64,000 nt of DNA from an uncultured Selenomonadales bacterium (GTDB lineage Bacteria; Bacillota; Negativicutes; Selenomonadales; Selenomonadaceae), in the NCBI GenBank assembly GCA_900321035.1, contig ONUH01000006.1:1-64000 (forward strand), given 5' to 3'. Under the pieces are notes generated by a model. It ran no database searches and was not told the DNA's origin. It saw only the letters and a list, made by a program, of their open reading frames with translations. This document shows positions 24,150 to 32,591 of the stretch, piece after piece. Position 1 is the first letter of the stretch; each line of letters starts with the position of its first letter. The position numbers and the translations under genes were made by a program.

Positions 24150-25607
24150 ATGAAGCAAAACATCAACAAATTCTGTGCGGCAACGACCATCGCCGCCGTC
24201 CTTCTGTCGGCGTCGCCGCTTGCGACGCCCGTTGCACACGCGGGCTGGGGAAGTGTCATCGGCGGCGTAATCGGCGGCATACTGAACGGAGGCGGAAGCG
24301 GCGGGAGCAGCGGCGGCGGAAACGGCGGCGGATCGCTTGGCGGATTGTCGAATCAACAGCACGCCCATCCTCATCCAAACGATAATGAAAAGCTGTTCAT
24401 GCTGGCAGTGGAAAAAAATGATATTGGCACAGTCGGTGAAATGTTAAATGCGGGTGTTGATGTGAACGGCGTTTATCCAAGTTTGTATTATAGTTCTTAT
24501 AATCGACGAGGTAAAACCGCTTTAATGATAGCTATTCAACAAAATAATCGGGACATGATGCAATTCCTGTTAGAAAATGGGGCAGATATAACTGGATTTT
24601 ATATGTATGACAATCGACATATATCATATTTGGAATATGTCATGTCGTTGAATAGTTTGAATCACGGCTATGATAACATTGAACTTGCACAATTCTTGAT
24701 TGACTGGGGAGCCGATATTAACGGTTATTCTGATCGTGGCTCTGTTGGGGAAAAAAATATACCAATAGATAATTTCCCAAGTTCCATTAATGATGTTTAC
24801 GAAAATGACGATTGTGTTCGTGTTCAATTTCTGCTCGAGCATGGCGCTTACACTGAAAATAGGGGATTTGATGGAAATACACCATTTCTCAGAGCCGTCG
24901 AATACAAATTTGTGAAATTAATGAACCTCTTGGCTGACGGTGGCGCAAATATCAACGCGAAAGACAAAAAAGGCCGAAATGCATTGCAAATCGCGCTCGA
25001 CAAGAATGATCTTCAACTCTATAAAGAAGTGCAGGACATCATGGCGCGTGGTCAGCAGCCGTCCCAATATCAGCCCTCCCAGCCGCAAACGCAGCGCCGT
25101 ACACCTGAAAGCAGCGGCAACGTTTCCGGCGACGATGAACTGATACTCGTTGAAAAAAACACGAATCAAAAAGCAAATATTCAGGAACTCAACAAAGTTT
25201 TTGATATTTTAATTCAAGCGTCAAAAGATGAAACCAATGCATTAAATGAGTTCAATAGCTACACAAGCAAGATCAATCCAGAAAAAATAACCGTTGCAGA
25301 TCGTTCGATTCCCTCACAAAAAATGGTTGACGCCATGAAAAGAATCAAGGAGTCAACCAATCCGCAAAAAGTCTTGGCAGGGATGGAACACTGCACACTT
25401 GAGGAAAAGGATACTTTTAGCGACTTGTTGCAAATCATGTGTACCAGATATGAGAAAGTTATCGGTTACTTTAGCATCCTTGCAACCGAACGGGACTTAA
25501 CTTCAACAGAAAAACAGCAAGTTAAATCAATGATGGCGGAGTCGCAGTCTCTGCAAAAAAGTATTGATGATATTTGGACCCGTATCACCAAGATGTACAA
25601 TCGGTAA
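24150..25607 (+). CDS. Secreted ankyrin-repeat protein with C-terminal helical domain
   Basis: The 485-residue protein begins with a signal peptide (TTIAAVLLSASPLATPVAHA) and a Gly-rich stretch to about residue 60. Four to five ankyrin repeats follow: NDIGTVGEMLNAGVDVNG, NNRDMMQFLLENGADITG, IELAQFLIDWGADINGY and KFVKLMNLLADGGANINA. From about residue 330 a charged helical domain of unknown family continues to the end. Ankyrins mediate protein contacts, so a periplasmic or surface scaffold is plausible. The start at 24150 follows GGGGAGG. A close relative lies at 26374-27318, lacking the last domain. The middle is clearly AT-richer than core genes here. Confidence 0.85.
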   Translation: MKQNINKFCAATTIAAVLLSASPLATPVAHAGWGSVIGGVIGGILNGGGSGGSSGGGNGGGSLGGLSNQQHAHPHPNDNEKLFMLAVEKNDIGTVGEMLNAGVDVNGVYPSLYYSSYNRRGKTALMIAIQQNNRDMMQFLLENGADITGFYMYDNRHISYLEYVMSLNSLNHGYDNIELAQFLIDWGADINGYSDRGSVGEKNIPIDNFPSSINDVYENDDCVRVQFLLEHGAYTENRGFDGNTPFLRAVEYKFVKLMNLLADGGANINAKDKKGRNALQIALDKNDLQLYKEVQDIMARGQQPSQYQPSQPQTQRRTPESSGNVSGDDELILVEKNTNQKANIQELNKVFDILIQASKDETNALNEFNSYTSKINPEKITVADRSIPSQKMVDAMKRIKESTNPQKVLAGMEHCTLEEKDTFSDLLQIMCTRYEKVIGYFSILATERDLTSTEKQQVKSMMAESQSLQKSIDDIWTRITKMYNR

Positions 25608-25635
25608 AAAAGATAATAGCTGAAAGGCGGCAACA

Positions 25636-26340
25636 ATGATGGATACAATTGTTTTCATTCTATTGATATTAGTAGGCTTTTTTGTCTTTTCTTACAACCG
25701 CTTACAGAAAAGCGCTCAGAATGTCAAGAAATGGCAATCGAACATCTTAGCGCTGCTCCAAAAATATGCGGATTGCATCAACAAATTGCAGGAAATCGTG
25801 GGCAACTACGCCGCGCATGAAAAATTAGTCCATCTGACCGTTTCCAACAACCTTACGGAAATGGTGAAGACCACCAACAATGCAATGATCAATATCCAGG
25901 CGCTGGCGCAAAGCTATCCTGCATTACAGGCAAACCAAAACTTTCAATCGCTGATGTGGGAGGTCTCAAACATCCAAACACAACTACAGCAGTGTCGTTT
26001 TACTTACAATGAAGCGGTTTCCGTTTATAATGGGCTTATTTCGACCATCCCCGAAGTCCTTTATGCGAAATCGCTTAACTTCAATGAGGCTCCATATTAC
26101 AACCCGGAGAAGGAAGCAGAATTGGAAACCTTTACGACAGACGACGGAACTGCACTGAAAGAACTTCTGCATAAAGGAGCAAGCATGACAATGGACGTCG
26201 CGCAGACCGCGAAAAACAGCCTGCAATCAGCCGTACAGCGTCAAACGGGTAAGGAATCCGGCACAAACGGTCAAGATGCCGCTGCGCCAAAGGCATCAAC
26301 TAACCCACCCCCGATAGGAGAAAATACTACGAAAAAGTAA
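25636..26340 (+). CDS. LemA-like membrane protein
   Basis: The 234-residue protein has one N-terminal membrane helix (DTIVFILLILVGFFVFSYNRL) followed by a long LemA-type helical domain: QKYADCINKLQEIVGNYAAHE, then FTYNEAVSVYNGLISTIPEV, matching the LemA 'YN' helix. The C-terminal 70 residues are polar and unordered. LemA proteins are of uncertain function in the cell envelope. It lies between two ankyrin genes in the same direction. It differs strongly from the conventional LemA at 35798-36349, so it is not a recent copy. Confidence 0.8.
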   Translation: MMDTIVFILLILVGFFVFSYNRLQKSAQNVKKWQSNILALLQKYADCINKLQEIVGNYAAHEKLVHLTVSNNLTEMVKTTNNAMINIQALAQSYPALQANQNFQSLMWEVSNIQTQLQQCRFTYNEAVSVYNGLISTIPEVLYAKSLNFNEAPYYNPEKEAELETFTTDDGTALKELLHKGASMTMDVAQTAKNSLQSAVQRQTGKESGTNGQDAAAPKASTNPPPIGENTTKK

Positions 26341-26373
26341 TTCGTCAGGAAATCTGAAAGGAAGAATAGACTG

Positions 26374-27318
26374 ATGAAAAAACGATTCTTTATCGCATTG
26401 ATTCTTGTGGTAGTCGTGGCGGCAGCATTGCCCCTCGCTATTCCTGCCGTCCAGCAAGCGGGATTTGGTAACGTATTTAATGGCTTAATAGGCGGAAACG
26501 GCAATGAAAGCAACAAAACAACCGCTGAAACGCCAGCCCCTGCACCAGGATCAAAAAAAGAAACAACCGCAAAACAAGATGGCAACACGAACGGCGCTCC
26601 CTCCGCCAGTGAACTATCGAACCAAAAGCACGCGCACCAAAATCCCACCGCAGATGAAAAACTATTCATTTTGGCGGTGAAGAACAACGACATCGGGACG
26701 GCGACCCAAATGTTGAAAAAAGGGGTAGACGTCGATGGTGTATGGCCCGGAACCGGTTCTTATTCGTCCAGCGCGACCGCCTTTTCCATTGCGTTGCAGG
26801 GAAAAAATATGGATATGCTGCAATTTCTTCGTCAAAACGGCGCGGACGTCAACGGCTACTACGATTACAACAACAATCGCTATTGCTATTTGGAATGTGC
26901 GACAAGATCGGCATCCACGGATATCAGCATCATTCAGTTTCTGTTGAACGAAGGAGCCGACGTCAATGGATACACAAGCAGGAACGATGGCGTAAAAGTC
27001 ATGGCCATTGACAACTGTGCAAGAAGAAAATCACCGGAACGTGATACTCCCGTAGTACAGCTTTTAATAGAAAAAGGCGCATATCTTGAAAACAAGGATG
27101 CAGAAGGCTTTACTCCATTTTTAAAATCCATCGATCACAATAACATTGTACTGGCGCGTGTATTTGCCGCTGAGGGCGCCGACCTTGGCGCAAAGGACAA
27201 AAAAGGACGGGACGGACTTCAAATCGCCATTGACAACAATAATCTTCAACTTTATAAGGATGTGCAGGAAATCATGAACCAAGGACAAAAACCGTCCAAG
27301 TACCGTCCTTCCAAGTAA
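26374..27318 (+). CDS. Secreted or membrane-anchored ankyrin-repeat protein, paralogue of the 24150 gene
   Basis: The 314-residue protein has an N-terminal hydrophobic segment (FIALILVVVVAAALPLAIPA), a polar linker, then ankyrin repeats: NDIGTATQMLKKGVDVDG, KNMDMLQFLRQNGADVNGYY, ISIIQFLLNEGADVNGYTS and NIVLARVFAAEGADLGAKDK. Repeat order, the NQKHAH-NPTADEKLF entry and the YKDVQEIM ending match the first ankyrin protein, but the C-terminal helical domain is missing. The pair is an old duplication with a LemA-like gene between. GAAAGGAAG precedes the start. Confidence 0.85.
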   Translation: MKKRFFIALILVVVVAAALPLAIPAVQQAGFGNVFNGLIGGNGNESNKTTAETPAPAPGSKKETTAKQDGNTNGAPSASELSNQKHAHQNPTADEKLFILAVKNNDIGTATQMLKKGVDVDGVWPGTGSYSSSATAFSIALQGKNMDMLQFLRQNGADVNGYYDYNNNRYCYLECATRSASTDISIIQFLLNEGADVNGYTSRNDGVKVMAIDNCARRKSPERDTPVVQLLIEKGAYLENKDAEGFTPFLKSIDHNNIVLARVFAAEGADLGAKDKKGRDGLQIAIDNNNLQLYKDVQEIMNQGQKPSKYRPSK

Positions 27319-27349
27319 TAATATTTCGAGCCTTAAAGATCGTTCCTTA

Positions 27350-27492
27350 CTTGCCCTCCCCTTGAGGGGAGGGTGGCAGCCCGCAGGGCTGACGGGTGAG
27401 GTGGAAAGACGTAGCGATTGGCGCGGGCATAATAACGTCGCGAGACACCTCATCCACCGCTAAAGCGGTCCCCCTTCCCCTCGGGGGCAAGC
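27350..27492. repeat. Palindromic intergenic repeat A, copy 3
   Basis: Ends are CTTGCCCTCCCC and GGGGGCAAG. Hairpins are AGCCC-GCA-GGGCT and ACCGCT-AA-AGCGGT; the latter changes a C-G pair of other copies to T-A. It separates the ankyrin gene from the next gene set. Confidence 0.85.
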
Positions 27493-27613
27493 CAAGATAT
27501 CGTGACTTTTATTAGCCAAAGTAATATTAATGGGTAAATTCAATGTCAGCAATGCTGCGTCGGCAGCGGCGAAAGATAAAGTACAAAATACACCAAGAAA
27601 GGCGGAAAACAAT

Positions 27614-28111
27614 ATGGACACCAATGAAAATACCAAAAAATTTTGCATGAAATGCGGAGCTGAACTTGAACCGGATGCGGTATTCTGCTCCTCATGCGGC
27701 ACAAAGCAAGATAAAGGAGAGGCCGCAGGGACTGTTGCTGCAAATACTCCTCCAATGGCTCCCGTCGTGCCAATGGTCACGCCACCCCCGCAAGGATTTC
27801 CACCGCAACCACAAGGCTATCAGCAGCAACCGATGTATTCGCAGCCCCAGCCGCAAATGATTATCGCCCAATCGCCAAAAAGCATGGGACTTGCATTGAT
27901 TCTCTCGTTTTTATTCGGCCCTTTAGGGCTTTTATATGCGACTGTTAAGGGCGGCCTGATTATGATTTGCGTAGCAGTCGTTCTTGTTCCCTTGACGTTA
28001 GGCTTTGGCTACTTTATTACCGTTCCCGTGAGCATGGCTTGGGCCTACTCGGCGGTAGAAAAATACAACAGGCAGTTAATGCTTGGGCAAATGCCGCCGC
28101 AAGGCTTTTGA
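27614..28111 (+). CDS. Zinc-ribbon membrane protein
   Basis: The 165-residue protein starts with a zinc ribbon (KFCMKCGAELEPDAVFCSSC), continues with a Pro/Gln-rich linker (GFPPQPQGYQQQPMYSQPQP), and ends with hydrophobic segments (GLALILSFLFGPLGLLY and MICVAVVLVPLTLGFGY). The C-terminal region resembles small membrane domains often fused to such ribbons. The start at 27614 has AAAGGCGG upstream; an ATG at 27530 lacks a ribosome-binding site. It is one of three zinc-ribbon genes in the cluster. Function unknown. Confidence 0.75.
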   Translation: MDTNENTKKFCMKCGAELEPDAVFCSSCGTKQDKGEAAGTVAANTPPMAPVVPMVTPPPQGFPPQPQGYQQQPMYSQPQPQMIIAQSPKSMGLALILSFLFGPLGLLYATVKGGLIMICVAVVLVPLTLGFGYFITVPVSMAWAYSAVEKYNRQLMLGQMPPQGF

Positions 28112-28188
28112 TATTCATATTGTTGGAAACGCCAGAAGCTAAAATAAACATATCGCTTGTGGAAGAGCACGTTGTTGGAGGGATTGTA

Positions 28189-28740
28189 ATGCGAAATTAT
28201 CTAAAAATCCAATTATTTGTGCTGCTGATGATGACATTATTATCTGCGGCCGCTTTTGCCGAAAGCCCATATCCTGAAACTTTAGAGGATGGCAATCTCG
28301 TCTTGGTTGACGCCCATATGGGTGTTGGCCGATATGCGGACAGAGGATCTGTCGTCGTTCAGCAATATGCACCGCCGGAATACCAGATTGCAATCAATGT
28401 TGTAACCGTTACATTTTCTGAAGAGTATTACAAGCAATATAAAACGTACGTTGGAAGCCCCTATACAATCGGCCGTGCAGGCCTCTTTCAATTCCGCTAT
28501 GACTGGAATCGGAAGGTTGTTTATCGTTATTCAGGACGTGATGACTCATGGAAAATGTGGGATATCAATCGTCAACATACCCATGCAGACGGGGATCCGC
28601 TAATCCCGAACGCGGCGGAAGTCGCTTTTGTATCCGCCTATAACATGCGTTTCTTTGATGATACGGAAGGCTATAACCCAGTGCTTAAAAGGAATTTGCG
28701 CGTCATCAAAGAAGAGTTTTATGCGCGACTTGGAATTTGA
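28189..28740 (+). CDS. Secreted protein of unknown function
   Basis: I do not recognize the 183-residue product. It has a signal peptide (FVLLMMTLLSAAAFAES). The mature part begins with LVLVDAHMGVGRYADRGS and is rich in Tyr and Trp, ending RNLRVIKEEFYARLGI. No Cys is present. The start at 28189 follows GGAGGG. It lies between two zinc-ribbon membrane protein genes on the same strand, and composition is AT-rich like its neighbours. Confidence 0.7.
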   Translation: MRNYLKIQLFVLLMMTLLSAAAFAESPYPETLEDGNLVLVDAHMGVGRYADRGSVVVQQYAPPEYQIAINVVTVTFSEEYYKQYKTYVGSPYTIGRAGLFQFRYDWNRKVVYRYSGRDDSWKMWDINRQHTHADGDPLIPNAAEVAFVSAYNMRFFDDTEGYNPVLKRNLRVIKEEFYARLGI

Positions 28741-28827
28741 TCTGTATCTAATAAGGTGCTGATGGCTGAGGATTTTTCGCCGCAGAGTTTTTGATGCTTG
28801 CAACTAAGAAGAAAAGAGGAAATTCAA

Positions 28828-29985
28828 ATGGAAACTGATGCTAAAAAGTTTTGCGCCAAATGCGGCGCGGAGCTTGAGGACGACGCGCTTTTCTGCTCGG
28901 AGTGTGGTACGCCATTACCCAAACAAGAGGAAACGCCGCAAAACGAAACTCCGATGGAAGGAGCTTCGGAACCTCCGCAAGCCGAAATCACGAAAGAAGA
29001 GCCTATAAAAACGGAAGCAGTGCAGGACGAAAAGACGGCGGAATCTTCCGAGACAGCGACAACCATTCCTGAAAATAGCGCACACAAAGAAGAAGCGCAT
29101 GTGGAAGAGCAACCTGTAGCGGAAACTCCTGTCGCAGAAGCTCCAAGCAAAGAGACGCCCGCAAAACCAATAGCCCCTGCGCCGCAAGCGGTCTCTGCGC
29201 CAGCAGCGCAGCCCGCGCAGAAATTCTGCCTCCATTGCGGAGAACCGCTTCCGATGGACGCCATGTTTTGCCAAAAATGCGGCACACGGCAGGAAGCGCA
29301 GCCTCAACAATCGAACACGCCGCTTACTCAGCCGCAAGGAAACGCTGCCGCCGCACCGACGAATCCAGCCCCATCAGCGAGCAATATCAACATCGACGTG
29401 GAAGCTTTCAAGGCGGGCGTCAATAAAGGCGGATTGAATCATGCCCTTCTGGGGGCTTCCGTGCTCGCAGGCATTTCCGTTTTTCTGCCGTTAGTAAATG
29501 TTGCAGGGATGGCAAATCTGAAGCTGATGGAGATCAGCAGTTTGCTTGCCGTCTTGATTCTTGCCGTTGCGGCAGGAACCGCGTATTCGTCCATGCTCGG
29601 GAAATATGAGATTCCTGTCATCACGGGGCACGGTCTCCTATTTGTCCTTTTGTTTGGTATATTCAAATATCAAAGCAAGCTGAGCGATATGGAAGCCAAT
29701 TTCTGGACCGCATTAGCCAAGAACGCCTTTCGGGCAGATTGGGGATTTTATCTCATGCCGATTGCCGTCCTTGGCCTAATCGTCGTTGGTCTGATGGCAA
29801 GCCTCCAACAGGCGGGGCAACCCACTGAACTGAATTTCCTGGTTGCCCGTTGGAAACAAATCATGCTCCAGCCGGTACAAATCCACACTTTCAAATTTCA
29901 AGGCATTGCCTATGCGCTTGTGATCGCACTTTTGCTGATATTTGCCGCCATGCAATCCAGCGGTGCAAAACAGCTTGGACTGTAG
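28828..29985 (+). CDS. Double zinc-ribbon membrane protein with acidic linker
   Basis: The 385-residue protein has two zinc ribbons, KFCAKCGAELEDDALFCSEC near residue 6 and KFCLHCGEPLPMDAMFCQKC near residue 132. They are separated by about 100 residues of Glu/Pro/Thr/Ala-rich linker. At least four membrane segments fill the C-terminal half, for example LLGASVLAGISVFLPLVNV and FYLMPIAVLGLIVVGLM. The preferred start at 28828 follows AGAGGAA. It likely bridges the cytoplasm and membrane; the partner is unknown. The lipoprotein gene starts 11 nt after its stop, so they are probably co-transcribed. Confidence 0.75.
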   Translation: METDAKKFCAKCGAELEDDALFCSECGTPLPKQEETPQNETPMEGASEPPQAEITKEEPIKTEAVQDEKTAESSETATTIPENSAHKEEAHVEEQPVAETPVAEAPSKETPAKPIAPAPQAVSAPAAQPAQKFCLHCGEPLPMDAMFCQKCGTRQEAQPQQSNTPLTQPQGNAAAAPTNPAPSASNINIDVEAFKAGVNKGGLNHALLGASVLAGISVFLPLVNVAGMANLKLMEISSLLAVLILAVAAGTAYSSMLGKYEIPVITGHGLLFVLLFGIFKYQSKLSDMEANFWTALAKNAFRADWGFYLMPIAVLGLIVVGLMASLQQAGQPTELNFLVARWKQIMLQPVQIHTFKFQGIAYALVIALLLIFAAMQSSGAKQLGL

Positions 29986-29995
29986 GAGGCCTATC

Positions 29996-31480
29996 ATGGA
30001 AAAGCGAACACGGAACATTCTGCTTTGGCTTATTTGCGCCTGTTGCCTGTTGGCCAGTGGATGCGCGAAGGTTGCTCAAAGCGTGACGGTGAATGAGGAC
30101 GGCTCTGTCGATACTGTATTTATGGTTGCCGGACCAGAGGGCATAAAAAAAGAAATTGAAAAAGAATTTACAAAAATGCAAGCGGATGATATGCGTCCCG
30201 TACATGATGCCGCAACCGGTTGGGACGGCTACGAAGCGGGATTCCACGACGCCAATCTTTCCGCTTTTCTCCAACACACGCTTTCGTTCCAAAACATAGA
30301 CAAGAAGCAGTACGAAATCAAGACGCAACCGGGCTGGCTCTATGACGCCTATGCGTTTCGTGCCTTTTTCCCCGGCGACAAAAACTCAATGTCGTCACGC
30401 AATGATTACAACCCGAATGATCCGAATCGCCCCCGATATGAATTTACATTGAAGCTGCCCTATGCCAGCGAAACGAACAACGCGGACACCGTGTCCGAGG
30501 ATGGAAGAACGCTCTATTGGGATTTGGCGGCGGCACTTTCCAAGCACGGCATTGAGGCGGATGTGAAAGTGGAATTTCGCATTTGGAATCTTCAACATAT
30601 CGCAATCACGGCTGTCGTACTTGTGGCGCTCGCCTTCCTGTGCTTCCGTACATGGCGGAAAAGCCCGCTTGGCGAAGCGGACAGCGCCAACCAAAAAAAT
30701 ATTGCCGTCGTCTGTGGTGCACTGCTTGTTGCGGGAATAGGCTGGTGCGCTTATTCTGTCCTGCAATTCCCAACGTTGGCAATGGGAGAAGCTATCGTTT
30801 CCGATGCGGAAGCTAAAAAAGCGGAGCAAAGCCAGAGATTCTTTTCGTTCCTTCCGGCTTTCGGCGGCGAAGTGGATACAAGCGACGTCAAAGCGGAATC
30901 GAAACAAATCCCGCAGGGCAAGCTGACCTATCCGGTTGTCGTTTTGGAAAACCAAAAGGCGGCTGCAGATATCAATCAAGATATCAAGTCATTTGTCGAT
31001 AAGTTTGTCGAAGATGTTGCCGGCGCTCAGTTGAAAGGAGCCAACCTAACTTACGATGTGCGAGGAAACGCGGAAGACTATATATCCATTGTTCTAAATA
31101 AAAAACGAATTGACAAAAACGACAAGGAACGGATTTCATACCATGGCTTGGTATACAACAAAAAGAACGGGCGGCGAATGTCCCTGGAGGATTTTCTCCG
31201 TTTGAGCCGCGAGGACGTCTTACAGGAAGCCAAACAGGAGCTTTACGTTTACGACAAAATGGAAACAGGAACGATACAGTTTAAGCGTGATGAAGCGGCA
31301 TGGATAGAAGATTCCAGACCAAAGATACCGGAAAATTTCTTCTTGGACGATCGCGGAAATCTGCTCCTTCTGTTTCCAGTTGGATATTTGGCAAAAATCG
31401 AAAAGGGAGCGACCTGCGTAAAATTCACGCCGTACAGTATCTTGAAACTCAAACGCGCCATTGGGATTCTTGCGAAATAA
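29996..31480 (+). CDS. Lipoprotein with LppM-like and DUF3298-like regions
   Basis: The 494-residue protein has a lipoprotein signal ending LLASGC. The first domain starts VTVNEDGSVDTVFMVAGPEG and resembles LppM/DUF3153 envelope domains. It ends in a membrane helix (IAITAVVLVALAFLCF), with a second helix near GALLVAGIGWCAYSVL. The C-terminal 200 residues (YPVVVLENQKAAADINQDIK, FFLDDRGNLLLLFPVGYLA) resemble the DUF3298/RsiV-type extracytoplasmic domain. Families are assigned by eye and are tentative. The gene follows the double zinc-ribbon gene by 11 nt with TAGGAGG upstream. Confidence 0.7.
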   Translation: MEKRTRNILLWLICACCLLASGCAKVAQSVTVNEDGSVDTVFMVAGPEGIKKEIEKEFTKMQADDMRPVHDAATGWDGYEAGFHDANLSAFLQHTLSFQNIDKKQYEIKTQPGWLYDAYAFRAFFPGDKNSMSSRNDYNPNDPNRPRYEFTLKLPYASETNNADTVSEDGRTLYWDLAAALSKHGIEADVKVEFRIWNLQHIAITAVVLVALAFLCFRTWRKSPLGEADSANQKNIAVVCGALLVAGIGWCAYSVLQFPTLAMGEAIVSDAEAKKAEQSQRFFSFLPAFGGEVDTSDVKAESKQIPQGKLTYPVVVLENQKAAADINQDIKSFVDKFVEDVAGAQLKGANLTYDVRGNAEDYISIVLNKKRIDKNDKERISYHGLVYNKKNGRRMSLEDFLRLSREDVLQEAKQELYVYDKMETGTIQFKRDEAAWIEDSRPKIPENFFLDDRGNLLLLFPVGYLAKIEKGATCVKFTPYSILKLKRAIGILAK

Positions 31481-31500
31481 ACTTGATGGAGGTTTTGAAA

Positions 31501-32022
31501 ATGAAACGACTTTTGATGATTTGTTGCGCTGTACTGTTGCTTTGTCAAACGACGGCATTTGCGGCGAATTATATCCCAAAAGAAGAATTATGCATCGGCG
31601 GTATCAGTCTTGATTGTCCACTGGGATATGTGAAAGAAGTTTATGGAGAACCAACGGAAGTCATTCGCAGGGAACACAAAACAAATTCGGGAAAAATCGG
31701 AACCCTTCACTATATAACCTATAAATATTCGGACACGTTTGTAATTCAAGGCGTATTTAGTGACCGCAGGCCACAAGGAGAAGATGAAGCGCGCATTAGA
31801 TTCATTTATATAAAAGACAATTCCCTATCGACCCCCAGCGGCTTCACAGTGGGGATGCCTTATTCAGCAGTAGCGGAAATGTTTGGAGAAGAACGCAAAA
31901 TTACACGTCAAGGCCATACGATGTATGCATATACGACGGATAGAGGCGGTTTCTTTGAATTGGCGTTTTTTGTTGATAATGCAAACACAATAACGGCAAT
32001 TCAAGTGTCGAGCCAAGAATAG
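31501..32022 (+). CDS. Secreted tandem-paralogue protein, copy 1
   Basis: The 173-residue product has a signal peptide (RLLMICCAVLLLCQTTAFA). The mature part contains two similar motifs, CPLGYVKEVYGEPTEV and VGMPYSAVAEMFGEER, spaced about 80 residues apart. This G-x-P/xxxV-x-x-x-(Y/F)GE pattern recalls SmpA/BLIP-like folds, but that is a guess. The next gene is a clear paralogue. GGAGG precedes the ATG, 20 nt after the lipoprotein stop. Confidence 0.72.
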   Translation: MKRLLMICCAVLLLCQTTAFAANYIPKEELCIGGISLDCPLGYVKEVYGEPTEVIRREHKTNSGKIGTLHYITYKYSDTFVIQGVFSDRRPQGEDEARIRFIYIKDNSLSTPSGFTVGMPYSAVAEMFGEERKITRQGHTMYAYTTDRGGFFELAFFVDNANTITAIQVSSQE

Positions 32023-32055
32023 TAAAGATTCCTTGCGAATTGGAGGCATTAAAAT

Positions 32056-32568
32056 ATGAAGCGGATTTTGATGCTTTGTTGCGCTGTGTTACTGATTAAC
32101 CAAACAATGGCTTTTGCGGGTAGCCAGTTGCCAAAAGAAGAGCTTTATCTTGGAGGACTGCACGTCGGTTATCCAATGGGATATGTGAAAAGCCTTTACG
32201 GAGAACCCCCCCAAAAGAAATGGCAAGAAGACAGGCGCCATCCTCGAACCGTAGTCTATTACATAACCTATGAATATTCTCCCACGTTTCGAGTTATCGG
32301 ACGTACAACAAAAGGACAAAGCTATGAAGATGAACAGAATGCAAGGGTTTATTCCGTCAGTATAAAAGATAATTCTTTATCGACTCCAAGCGGAATCGCT
32401 GTCGGCATGCCTTATAGAGCTGTGGCAGAACTTTTTGGGGAAACAAAAAAGATGACCTTCCCCGACGGCCAGGATTTTTATATGTATAGCTTTCGTGGTT
32501 CGGATATGTACTTTGATGTTAATGCCGAAGGAATCATTACCGAAATCCATATATCTCCGCAAGATTAA
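32056..32568 (+). CDS. Secreted tandem-paralogue protein, copy 2
   Basis: The 170-residue protein is co-linear with the preceding gene product: the same signal peptide type (MKRILMLCCAVLLINQ), PMGYVKSLYGEPPQK, SIKDNSLSTPSGIAVGMPYR and the C-terminal ITEIHISPQD against ITAIQVSSQE. The block DNSLSTPSG is identical in both, while the middle has diverged. It is a local gene duplication whose products probably share a fold and site of action outside the inner membrane. Confidence 0.72.
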   Translation: MKRILMLCCAVLLINQTMAFAGSQLPKEELYLGGLHVGYPMGYVKSLYGEPPQKKWQEDRRHPRTVVYYITYEYSPTFRVIGRTTKGQSYEDEQNARVYSVSIKDNSLSTPSGIAVGMPYRAVAELFGETKKMTFPDGQDFYMYSFRGSDMYFDVNAEGIITEIHISPQD

Positions 32569-32591
32569 TTTGAATACAGGAGCGTGATTCA

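Noticed and set aside
24150-27318. Ankyrin proteins as host-directed effectors of an intracellular bacterium
   Set aside because: Ordinary Sec signals, no secretion-system genes nearby and a free-living metabolic setting; an envelope role is simpler.
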